This document shows positions 9,614 to 17,424 of a stretch of DNA of 43,139 bases, one piece after another. A model generated the notes under the pieces. That model ran no database searches. It saw only the letters and a program-made list of their open reading frames with translations, and was not told the DNA's origin. The translations under genes were made by a program, and so were the position numbers. How positions within the stretch are numbered: the first letter of the stretch is position 1; each line of letters begins with the position of its first letter. The stretch lies in NCBI GenBank assembly GCA_016934735.1, contig JAFGSG010000134.1, positions 1 to 43,139 of the forward strand. The letters are read 5' to 3'. The DNA comes from Spirochaetota bacterium. Lineage in GTDB: Bacteria > Spirochaetota > UBA4802 > JAFGDQ01.

Positions 9614-10306
9614 TTATATTTTGATAAGTTCAATTTTTAAATTAAGCATATAAATTATGCCCTTATGTAAAATTCCTTTTTCATCAACATATAAATTGAT
9701 ATTTTCTTTTATATTTTCTATGGACTGCACTATGTGTATTAATTTATTATCTTTCCCGTTTATAATAATAGTTACGGGTCCAATAACTTTTGTTTTCGCC
9801 TGAATCGGCGTGTCAAGTTCTACGGCAGGGTTATAAATATAGTTTACAGCTTCGAATCCGGGTTTGAATTTAGCTTTCATAACCAGCGACATGAAATAAT
9901 TCCCGTCTATAATATAATCCCTGTTAAGCGTATAATTATATTTTTTATCCCCGTGAAGGAGCTCAACATTTCTCCCGTTAAATGTTGAAACAATATTTGT
10001 TTCCTGAAACTTACCGGCACTTTCAATTTTACTGTAATTCTGAAGCTTGACCGGTTTGAAATCAAGGGTTTCGATTACTGTATCCTTTGTAACAGTTGTT
10101 ATATTTTTAAATTTAATTAAATATTCCGATGAAGTAATATAATTATTGTTTTCAGTTCGGTTTATTATAATTGCATATCCGACCTCGATCTCGTTTAGAA
10201 ATAATTTATATTTCCATTCGCCCTGTGCCGTGTTCTCAGAAGCCCGACACCAACTGGATAATATAATCAGCAGCAATAAATTGAAGCATTTTATTATAAT
10301 TTTCAT
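9614..10306 (-). CDS. Secreted protein, probable partner of the transglutaminase
   Basis: About 230 residues from the ATG at 10306, preceded by AAGG on the minus strand; a TTG at 10336 would overlap thiL and place residues before the signal peptide. The signal peptide is MKIIIKCFNLLLLIILSSWC with RASE after it; the Cys could be a lipobox variant (LSSWC), but it is not a good match. The mature part is predicted beta-rich, with GEWKYKLFLNEIEVGYAII near its start. Beta-rich modules of this look often precede a transglutaminase core in one polypeptide, so this may be the separately encoded front half of such a system. That is inference. Confidence 0.65.
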   Translation of the reverse strand: MKIIIKCFNLLLLIILSSWCRASENTAQGEWKYKLFLNEIEVGYAIIINRTENNNYITSSEYLIKFKNITTVTKDTVIETLDFKPVKLQNYSKIESAGKFQETNIVSTFNGRNVELLHGDKKYNYTLNRDYIIDGNYFMSLVMKAKFKPGFEAVNYIYNPAVELDTPIQAKTKVIGPVTIIINGKDNKLIHIVQSIENIKENINLYVDEKGILHKGIIYMLNLKIELIKI

Positions 10307-10310
10307 GGCA

Positions 10311-11309
10311 TCATACCTTTTTTTTAAAGTGATCAAATCCTGTGATTGGAATTTTTATTTTTTTTTTATTGCGGATAACAAAAAATCCGTTATTGGTAAT
10401 TTTTCCGATAGGGGTAACGGAAATGTCTTTATTTATTATTACCGGTGTATCTGATGATCTGCCGGATGTAAATAAAAGTTCATATTCTTCTCCGCTGGTC
10501 TCCGCAAATTCATAATAGGATTTTTTTTGTACTGATGAATACTGCCTTATCTCATTGGATACGGGAATACGACTCTCATTAAGTATAAAGCCGGCTTTGC
10601 TGCTTTCGCAGATATGCCGTAAATCCGAAAGAAGGCCGTCGGAAATATCGATCATTGATGTGGGCTTGAATTTTTTAATAATGCCGGGAACAGCGGCAAA
10701 TCTTGCAGTCGGCCTTTTATGTTTTTGAATGAGTCCGGGGAAATGCCTGATATTCTGTATGTTCCCGGAACGGAGGATTTCCAGTCCTGCCTTTGAATCA
10801 CCTAGAGTGCCTGTAACATATACCGTATCTCCGGTCTGCGCTCCCTTTCTCCGGATTAAATTATTTTTTAATGTTTCTCCGTATAAGGCTATATTGATTA
10901 CAAGCTTCTGTGATTTGGAAGTGTCCCCGCCTGAAATCCGTGCACCTGCCGTATTAGCAGCTTCCAGAAGACCGTCGTAAACAGAAAGTACATCTTTGCC
11001 GGTCATGTCATCCGGTATGCCGATCGAAATAAATGCGAAGTTTGGTTTGCCTCCCATTGCTGAGATATCGGAAATGTTTCCCATCATCGCTTTAAAGCCG
11101 ATATCTTCAAAGCCGGAAAATTTTCTTTTGAAATGAACAGACTCAATGCTTATGTCTGTTGTGATCAGTCCGGATTTATTTTTTGTTAATTGAAAAACTG
11201 CGCAGTCGTCGCCGATTGACTCAATAAGGCAGGAAGGCGAGGGAAGTCCTTTTTTAGTGATTAGATCTTTAATGCTATTCAGGAGTTCCCATTCGCTTTT
11301 TATTCGCAT
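10311..11309 (-). CDS. thiL: Thiamine-monophosphate kinase
   Basis: 332 residues, the normal ThiL length. It phosphorylates thiamine monophosphate to thiamine diphosphate, the last step of cofactor synthesis. Motifs: SIGDDCAVF near 26-34, which binds metal and nucleotide, TTDISIESVHFKR near 45, KAMMGNISDISAMGG near 68-82, and SGGDTSKS near 120. The start is ATG at 11309, 17 bases after gltX. The downstream secreted gene starts four bases after its stop, so transcription is shared. No thi-box riboswitch is visible, as expected for a gene inside an operon. Confidence 0.93.
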   Translation of the reverse strand: MRIKSEWELLNSIKDLITKKGLPSPSCLIESIGDDCAVFQLTKNKSGLITTDISIESVHFKRKFSGFEDIGFKAMMGNISDISAMGGKPNFAFISIGIPDDMTGKDVLSVYDGLLEAANTAGARISGGDTSKSQKLVINIALYGETLKNNLIRRKGAQTGDTVYVTGTLGDSKAGLEILRSGNIQNIRHFPGLIQKHKRPTARFAAVPGIIKKFKPTSMIDISDGLLSDLRHICESSKAGFILNESRIPVSNEIRQYSSVQKKSYYEFAETSGEEYELLFTSGRSSDTPVIINKDISVTPIGKITNNGFFVIRNKKKIKIPITGFDHFKKKV

Positions 11310-11326
11310 ATATTGAACTGTTATTT

Positions 11327-12769
11327 TTAAATATATCTATTAAACATATATTCAATTCTTTTTCTGGATTTGTCAAGTCCGATAACCGGGACAACATCAT
11401 CCAGTTCCGGGCCTTTAAGACGTCCTGTTAAAATTCCACGTATGGGCATAAAAAGTTTTTTACCCTTAAGTCCCGTTCTCCCCTTTGCAAAGCTGACTAA
11501 CGCACCGATGAGAGAATCCTTGTCTGCGGTATTTGTTTTAATGAATTCATATGCTTCAGTAATGATTTTTTTCGAATCCTCCTCTTTCAGAAGCATATCT
11601 GTTTCTTCATCCGGTTCCAGGACTTCAGCAAGGAATATTCCGATGAAAGATTTTATTTCTGATAAAAGATCACATTTTTTCTGAAGAATGGATATAATAA
11701 CTTCAAGCTGTTGTTTTTCTATTTTATTGGGATCATATCCGGCTTCTTTTATATAAGGGATAAAGAGATCAGTTATTTTATCCAAAGGATATTTTCTCAG
11801 ATACTGGCCGTTCATCCATTTAAGCTTCTGAAAATCAAATACTGCCGGGCTGTTGGACAGCTTTTCAATGTCAATCTGTTTGGCTATCTCATCGATGGAG
11901 AATATTTCTTCGCCGCTTTCCGAAGCCCAGCCCAGCATGGAAAGATAGTTTAGAAGAGCATCAGCAAGATATCCCTGCTCCCGATATCTCCTGAGCGAGG
12001 TGATTCCATGCCTCTTGCTAAGCTTGCTTCGGTCCGGCCCCAGCACAAGGCCGTGATGTGCGTACACGGGCGGGGTAAACCCGAGGGCTTTTGCAACGAG
12101 AATTTGCTTGGGTGTGTTTGATAGATGATCTTCTCCGCGGATAATATTCGTGATCTTCATCATGGCATCGTCAATGACTACAATGTAGTTATATACCGGG
12201 ACGCCGTCAGATCTCACAATTATGAAATCGCCGCCGATGTTTTCGCTGTCGAAAACAACCCTGCCTTTGATTTTGTCATCAATCTCAATAGAAACATCTT
12301 CCGGGAGCTTAAATCTGACCGACGGTTTTCTTCCCATTGCCTCGAATTTCATTTTTTCTACAGCAGGTAGATTCCTGCATCTACCTGAATATACAATCGG
12401 TTTGTTTGCAGCCGCGGCTTCTTTCCGGTGCGCTTCAAGTTCTTCGGGTGTGCAGTAGCAATGATATGCATTACCGTTTTGCAGAAGTCTTTCCGTAAAG
12501 TCTTTGTATATTTTGAATCTTTCAGACTGCCTGTAAGGTCCGCATGATCCGCCTGTATCAGGACCTTCCGCCCATGCGAGACCCAGCCATTTAAGATCCT
12601 CTATGAGCATAGTTTCATATTCTTTTGTGCTTCTTTCTTTATCAGTATCTTCAATTCTTAAAATTAATTCAGCATTATATTTTTTTGCAATGATATAGTT
12701 ATAAACAGCTGTTCTTACGTTCCCGATATGGATATACCCGGTCGGGCTTGGTGCAAATCTCAGTCTCAC
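11327..12769 (-). CDS. gltX: Glutamyl-tRNA synthetase
   Basis: 480 residues. Class I signature PSPTGYIHIGN (8-17) and KMSKS loop SKLSKRHG near 245-252 are both intact, with the helical anticodon-binding domain in the last third. The start is GTG, seven bases after AAAGGAGC on the minus strand, which decides it. It heads a four-gene minus-strand operon with thiL and two secreted proteins. With glnS also present, a discriminating GltX specific for tRNA-Glu is likely. Confidence 0.95.
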   Translation of the reverse strand: MRLRFAPSPTGYIHIGNVRTAVYNYIIAKKYNAELILRIEDTDKERSTKEYETMLIEDLKWLGLAWAEGPDTGGSCGPYRQSERFKIYKDFTERLLQNGNAYHCYCTPEELEAHRKEAAAANKPIVYSGRCRNLPAVEKMKFEAMGRKPSVRFKLPEDVSIEIDDKIKGRVVFDSENIGGDFIIVRSDGVPVYNYIVVIDDAMMKITNIIRGEDHLSNTPKQILVAKALGFTPPVYAHHGLVLGPDRSKLSKRHGITSLRRYREQGYLADALLNYLSMLGWASESGEEIFSIDEIAKQIDIEKLSNSPAVFDFQKLKWMNGQYLRKYPLDKITDLFIPYIKEAGYDPNKIEKQQLEVIISILQKKCDLLSEIKSFIGIFLAEVLEPDEETDMLLKEEDSKKIITEAYEFIKTNTADKDSLIGALVSFAKGRTGLKGKKLFMPIRGILTGRLKGPELDDVVPVIGLDKSRKRIEYMFNRYI

Positions 12770-12802
12770 TTAGTGCTCCTTTTAATCTATTTTGGTTAAA
12801 TT

Positions 12803-12821
12803 CCCCGCGGCTCGCGGCGGG
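12803..12821. repeat. GC-rich hairpin before gltX
   Basis: On the minus strand it reads CCCGCCGCGAGCCGCGGGG, so CCCGC can pair with GCGGG around a short loop. It sits in an otherwise AT-rich region, 34 or more bases upstream of gltX. The same pairing words flank the hairpin at 23418-23439, which suggests a small family. It could also be a leader structure of the gltX message. Confidence 0.45.
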
Positions 12822-12989
12822 TGGCTTCATTTTAATTTGATTCTTATTATTTAAGTTAAATATAAAATAACAGGCAATAAATCTTCAAGTAATATTTAAT
12901 AGAAAAAAGACTTGCGAAAGATGTAAAAAAAAGTTAGGGGGTAAAATTAGTTTCAATATTTCTTTAATTGATTATACCCGATTAAACAG

Positions 12990-13015
12990 GTTCTTAATGG
13001 AAATAGACTAAGAAC
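12990..13015 (+). promoter_or_regulatory. Inverted repeat abutting the ribosome site of the CBS gene
   Basis: GTTCTTA (12990-12996) and TAAGAAC (13009-13015) are perfect complements with a 12-base loop, directly before GAGGAG (13017-13022) and the ATG at 13029. It may be an mRNA hairpin affecting translation or an operator site. No regulator is known for it. Confidence 0.35.
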
Positions 13016-13028
13016 TGAGGAGTATGTA

Positions 13029-13661
13029 ATGTTCCATATACAGGGTCTTGACGGTATTCAATTTAACATTTCTCTAGAAGATCTCAGACATAATGAAAAA
13101 GTCAATAAGCTCAATAAAGGTTATGCCGCAAGAAAGATTATTGAAAAAAATGAAGGCCAGTACAGAGAACCCAATGACAACGGTATTTTATCACATGCAG
13201 TAAAAGCGTATAAAGAAGCAATAAAGATAAGCAATGACCGGGAACCCATTCTACATGCGTACACAATAATGAAGTTTCCGGTATTAACGCTTAATCCTGA
13301 AATAAGCGTTACCGATGCCTGGAATTTTCTTAAAGAAAAGGGTGTGAGCCATATGCCCGTACTTTCAAAAGAAAATAAAATAATAGGAATTTTATCTGAT
13401 AAGGATCTTCTGGAATTCCTTTGTATCATTGATTGCAATAAAAAGGATATTGCTTTAAAAACAGTAGTGGATGTAATGACAAAGAAAGTAATTACATCGG
13501 GCAAGTTTACGGATATACGCAGGATAGCAAAAGCCATGTTTGAAAATCATATAGGTACAATGCCCATTGTTGATGAATCCGGATATATTATAGGCATTGT
13601 TACAAGAAGCGACATTCTTTATGCGCTGGTAAATTATCCGCCGTTAAGCCTGTGGATTTAA
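13029..13661 (+). CDS. CBS domain pair protein
   Basis: 210 residues. The first 75 or so are polar and unrecognised. Two CBS modules follow: one near 80-140 (KFPVLTLNPEISVTDAWNFL, then GVSHMPVLSKENKIIGILSDKDLL) and one near 145-210 (VMTKKVITSGKFTDIRRIAK, then IGTMPIVDESGYIIGIVTRSDIL). CBS pairs bind adenine nucleotides or similar ligands and usually sense energy state. With no catalytic or channel domain attached, the target is unknown. The ATG follows GAGGAG by six bases. The gene stands alone between divergent gltX and a 402-base gap. Confidence 0.85.
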   Translation: MFHIQGLDGIQFNISLEDLRHNEKVNKLNKGYAARKIIEKNEGQYREPNDNGILSHAVKAYKEAIKISNDREPILHAYTIMKFPVLTLNPEISVTDAWNFLKEKGVSHMPVLSKENKIIGILSDKDLLEFLCIIDCNKKDIALKTVVDVMTKKVITSGKFTDIRRIAKAMFENHIGTMPIVDESGYIIGIVTRSDILYALVNYPPLSLWI

Positions 13662-14063
13662 AGAGATGAAGCAGTTATATAAAGGAGTTCCTGAATATAT
13701 AATAAATCAAAAATTAAAATTTAACGGTCTTACTATATAATTCATTGTGTCAGGCCTTGATAAAAAATATAGCAAGTTGTGGATATTCTTAAAGCCGGCA
13801 TTTCAGTTTATGGGGTCATTCCAAACGTTAGCTTCATGCAAATAATACTTTACAAATTTTAAAGCCTATTTTATGTTGTTTTTCAATAAATGTTAATATA
13901 TTTGACCTCAAATGAATGTATCACCGCACAAAGATTATTAAGATACAAATTGTTTGAGATACCACGTTTTAAAAAACCTGAATAAATTTAGTCGCCGCCT
14001 TAGACTAGAAAAAGAATTATGCAGATAATTATTTTAATCTATAGATTTGGTGGAGGATTTTGA
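13662..14063. other. 402-base gap, no gene seen
   Basis: AT-rich, with no reading frame of supportable length; a 24-codon frame from about 13667 has no homology I can recognise. The 3' end must hold the promoter of the EF-G-like gene, and GGTGGAGGA at 14050-14058 is its ribosome site. TTGACC near 13901 has no good -10 partner. Confidence 0.45.
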
Positions 14064-16169
14064 ATGTTAAAGGAATATCAGACTGGTCAAATAAGGAATG
14101 TTGTAATTGTAGGACACAGCAGTACAGGTAAATCAACCTTGCTTGACGCAATGCTTTATGCGGGAGGCAAAATTGATAAAATAGGAAACCCGCAGGACGG
14201 GACTCTTACTTCGGATTTTGATGAAGAAGAAAAAAAGAGACACATGTCAATCAAAAGCGGGATGGGTTTTGTTGAATTCGAGGACGTTAAGATCAACATT
14301 ATCGATACTCCGGGACTTGCGGATTTTGTTGGGGAAGTGCGTGCGGGATTGCAGGTAGCTGAAGCCGCAATAATACTTGTTGACTCATCTGAAGGTGTGC
14401 AGATAGAGACAGAAAAAGTTTACAGGTATATATCCGAAAATAAAATCCCGAGTATTTTTTTCATAAATAAGATGGATAAGGAAAGAGCGGATTATTTTAG
14501 CGCTCTTCAAAATATTAAAGCAAAACTAAATGCAAATACAATGCCGCTTGCCATTCCCATCGGTGAAAGCAATTCATTCTCCGGGCTTGTGGATATTCTT
14601 AAAATGAAAGCTGTTACCCTTAAAGGAGACGGAAAAGACGTACAGGTCTCTGCCATCCCGGATAATCTTACTGATACTGCTGAAGAATATAAAATGATGA
14701 TGACTGAATTATCGGCGGAAGGAGACGATGCGCTGATTGAAAAGTTTCTTGACGGCGGCGCTCTTACCGATGACGAAGTCCTTAAAGGTATAAGAAGTCT
14801 GTTGTGCCAGGCAAAGGTTGCTCCGGTTGTCTGCGGTTCAGCGATAAAAGCAACAGGCGTTAAAACGCTTCTGGAAATTATTAAAAATTTTGTACCTGCT
14901 CCGGCAATAGGACAGCAATTTAAAGGTCATAATCCGAATGACGCATCTAAAGAAGTCGTTGTAGAAAGTCTTCCGGATAAATATTTCTCCGCTATAGTCT
15001 GGAAAACCAACATAGATCAGTATGCGGGCAGATTTAATTACATGAAAGTAATATCCGGCCAGCTTTTACCCGATTCGGAATTATTAAATACAACTAAAAA
15101 CGCTAGAGAAAGAGTATCAAAGCTATATACGATAATCGGAAACAAGCAATACGATATTCCTAATTTGTCCTGCGGCGATATAGGTATAGTGGTAAAACTG
15201 GAAAAGACATCAACCGGCGACACGCTGTGCGATCCGAAACATTCGGTTGTGCTGCCAATAATTAAACTTCCTCATCCTGTTTTTTCCTATGCGATTGAAA
15301 CTCCGAACAAGGCAGATGAGGATAAGGTAAGTCAGGTTTTTCATAAAATTACAGATGAAAATCCTACAATTAACTTTTCTTTTAACGCTGAAACAAAAGA
15401 GACAGTACTTGCCGGCATGGGAGAAATGCAGCTCGATATCATACTGAAGTCGATCGCGGAGAAAAATAAAATTGAGATAAAGACAAGAGTTCCGCGAATA
15501 GCATACAAAGAAACCATTACTAAAAAGGCGGAGTCCCAGTATAAGCATAAAAAGCAGTCGGGCGGCCACGGTCAGTACGGCGAGGTTTACATCAGGGTTG
15601 CTCCGTTAAAAAGAGGGCAGGGATTTGAATTCAAAGACAGCATTGTCGGAGGAGTAATTCCAAGGCAGTATATACCAGGAGTTGAAAAGGGACTAAGAGA
15701 AGGATTGGATGAGGGAGTACTGGCAAAATTTCCTCTTGTTGATATATGGGTTGAGCTTTATTACGGTTCGTACCATGATGTTGATTCTTCTGAAATGTCG
15801 TTTAAGATTGCGGGAAGAAATGCTCTTAAACTTGCAGTGGAAGCAGCAGGGCCGCAGCTTCTTGAGCCGATAATGGAAGTGACGGTGTATGTGGATAAGG
15901 AATTCACCGGCGATATTCTGAACGATATTACAAGCAGGAGAGGCCGGGTGCTCGGCATGGGTGGCGGCGAGGACGGCGGCAGTTCATCCGTGAAAGCGAA
16001 TGTTCCGCTTGCGGAAATGCTGAAGTATTCAATAGACCTCAGGTCGATCACAAGCGGTAAAGGATCCTTCGAGATGAAGTTCTCGCACTACGATCCCATA
16101 TCCGGCAAGATAGCAGAAAAGGTTATAGAAGAGAGGCTAAAACACCTCGAAGAAGAGGCGAACAAATAA
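14064..16169 (+). CDS. EF-G-like translational GTPase (EF-G2 type)
   Basis: 701 residues with the full EF-G domain order: GTPase, beta-barrel, then the C-terminal domains. G1 is GHSSTGKS (17-24), G3 is DTPG and G4 is NKMD. The P-loop differs from the AHIDAGKTT of housekeeping EF-G, and the switch I region is DFDEEEKKRHMSIKSG, lacking the usual RGITI. Both features are typical of the EF-G2 paralogue group, so I do not call it fusA. SGGHGQYGEVYIRVAPL and SRRGRVLGMGGGEDG mark domains IV and V. A strong terminator follows 13 bases after the stop, so it is a single-gene unit. Its role beside a main EF-G elsewhere is not known. Confidence 0.9.
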   Translation: MLKEYQTGQIRNVVIVGHSSTGKSTLLDAMLYAGGKIDKIGNPQDGTLTSDFDEEEKKRHMSIKSGMGFVEFEDVKINIIDTPGLADFVGEVRAGLQVAEAAIILVDSSEGVQIETEKVYRYISENKIPSIFFINKMDKERADYFSALQNIKAKLNANTMPLAIPIGESNSFSGLVDILKMKAVTLKGDGKDVQVSAIPDNLTDTAEEYKMMMTELSAEGDDALIEKFLDGGALTDDEVLKGIRSLLCQAKVAPVVCGSAIKATGVKTLLEIIKNFVPAPAIGQQFKGHNPNDASKEVVVESLPDKYFSAIVWKTNIDQYAGRFNYMKVISGQLLPDSELLNTTKNARERVSKLYTIIGNKQYDIPNLSCGDIGIVVKLEKTSTGDTLCDPKHSVVLPIIKLPHPVFSYAIETPNKADEDKVSQVFHKITDENPTINFSFNAETKETVLAGMGEMQLDIILKSIAEKNKIEIKTRVPRIAYKETITKKAESQYKHKKQSGGHGQYGEVYIRVAPLKRGQGFEFKDSIVGGVIPRQYIPGVEKGLREGLDEGVLAKFPLVDIWVELYYGSYHDVDSSEMSFKIAGRNALKLAVEAAGPQLLEPIMEVTVYVDKEFTGDILNDITSRRGRVLGMGGGEDGGSSSVKANVPLAEMLKYSIDLRSITSGKGSFEMKFSHYDPISGKIAEKVIEERLKHLEEEANK

Positions 16170-16181
16170 GCGAAAGGACAC

Positions 16182-16212
16182 AAAGGCCATCCGCGTGGAT
16201 GGCCTTTTTATT
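16182..16212 (+). terminator. Rho-independent terminator of the EF-G-like gene
   Basis: AAAGGCCATCC (16182-16192), loop GCGT, and GGATGGCCTTT (16197-16207) form a perfect 11-bp stem followed by a T-rich tract. It lies 12 bases after the stop codon. Confidence 0.92.
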
Positions 16213-16395
16213 TTAAGGTGTAATATCCCGATACCTGAGTCAGGGATATAAGGTTATTAATTTGCGAAACAAATCGATAACGCTTTAAAATATACCGCCG
16301 ATGCTGAAGGCGTAGACGGCTGCGAAGCACCAGTTGCTTGCCGTGCGGCATTTTATTTGCCAGCAGGAGGAAATTTTTATAATATAAATTATAAG

Positions 16396-17304
16396 ATGTT
16401 TAGAGAATCAGAAATAAAATACTCAATTAAATATTCCCTGGTTTTTTTAATATCCCTGTTTATACATGTGATTTTATTTCTCAGCATACTATTGCCTGTA
16501 TATCATGATTATCTTAATTCTCTTACTTTTAAGAATATGCTGGATATTTCATCACAGGGAAGGGATATTATTGTTAATATAAACGAGGATAATAAAACTA
16601 TAATCGATGAAAAAACTCTTTTTTCCGAAAAAGATTCTTCTGCAAAGGGATATATAACGAAAAAGAAAGGAGATCGCTGGCTTAACAATTCCAGGGATTT
16701 CGCTTTAAAGAAAGGTTTAAAGTCCACAGGTAAAGGCCTCGATAAAAGCACAAGACGGCCGCTTAAAACCGGTATTATGGTAACCGATAATGCTGAGCTT
16801 GTTATCACGATGCTCAAACAGGACATGGGGGGCCTTCTTCTCGGGGAAGGAGGCATAAGCGAACGTACCGCAATACCGGATAAATACAGCTTCACAAAAG
16901 AAAACGCTATCTTCTATTCCAATGACGGAACATTTTCATTTAATACTCTTAAGTTTAAACCGTTCAGATACTTTAAGGATATGAAAGATAAAATAGCGAA
17001 CCACTGGTTCCCACCTCTGTTAGCCAATGCGGTGATATACGGTTATGACCCAATGACAGGAAGCTACACGCCTGGGAGACTGCGTATTATGGCGATTCCC
17101 AATCAGGCAGTCAAGCTTTACTTTATCATGAACAGAGACGGCGATGTGCTGGATGTTGACATTGTTGAGTCTATGGGTAATAAGCCTCTTGATTCATCCT
17201 GTATTGATTCCATTAAAAATTCCAAAAATTTCGGTAAAGTCCCGACGGAGATCGAAGGGGAGGAAATCCTAATCCGTTTTGTGTTTCTTTATGTTATAGA
17301 ATAG
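16396..17304 (+). CDS. TonB-like protein with C-terminal TonB domain
   Basis: 302 residues from the ATG at 16396. A TTG at 16357 in the same frame would add 13 residues; the AGGAGG at 16365-16370 sits between the two candidates, 25 bases before the ATG, so the start is not settled. One membrane helix (about 17-38) is followed by a basic, low-complexity periplasmic spacer. A C-terminal domain with NRDGDVLDVDIVESMGNKPL and a following DSSCIDSIKN helix matches the TonB C-terminal fold. TonB proteins carry proton-motive energy to outer-membrane receptors; no ExbB, ExbD or receptor gene is nearby. A role in another energised or envelope process is possible. Confidence 0.75.
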   Translation: MFRESEIKYSIKYSLVFLISLFIHVILFLSILLPVYHDYLNSLTFKNMLDISSQGRDIIVNINEDNKTIIDEKTLFSEKDSSAKGYITKKKGDRWLNNSRDFALKKGLKSTGKGLDKSTRRPLKTGIMVTDNAELVITMLKQDMGGLLLGEGGISERTAIPDKYSFTKENAIFYSNDGTFSFNTLKFKPFRYFKDMKDKIANHWFPPLLANAVIYGYDPMTGSYTPGRLRIMAIPNQAVKLYFIMNRDGDVLDVDIVESMGNKPLDSSCIDSIKNSKNFGKVPTEIEGEEILIRFVFLYVIE

Positions 17305-17359
17305 ACCGGACTTCTTTAAAGACATAAAAGTCATTTCCGACAGATGGAAAAACCTGATA

Positions 17360-17390
17360 GCGATCGAATGATTTTTCGTCGCATTGCTTT
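17360..17390. terminator. Possible terminator between convergent genes
   Basis: GCGATCGAA and TTCGTCGC (17360-17382) can form an eight-pair stem with one bulged T and a six-base loop, between two convergent genes. The T tract afterwards is poor, so the call is weak. Confidence 0.3.
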
Positions 17391-17424
17391 TCGAAATGAA
17401 AACTTAATAATAAACGGAATATTC

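Noticed and set aside
13776..13795. A 17-base identity (TTGTGGATATTCTTAAA) with a site inside the EF-G-like gene near 14588
   Set aside because: The flanks do not match at all, so it is most simply chance in AT-rich DNA or a trace too small to interpret.
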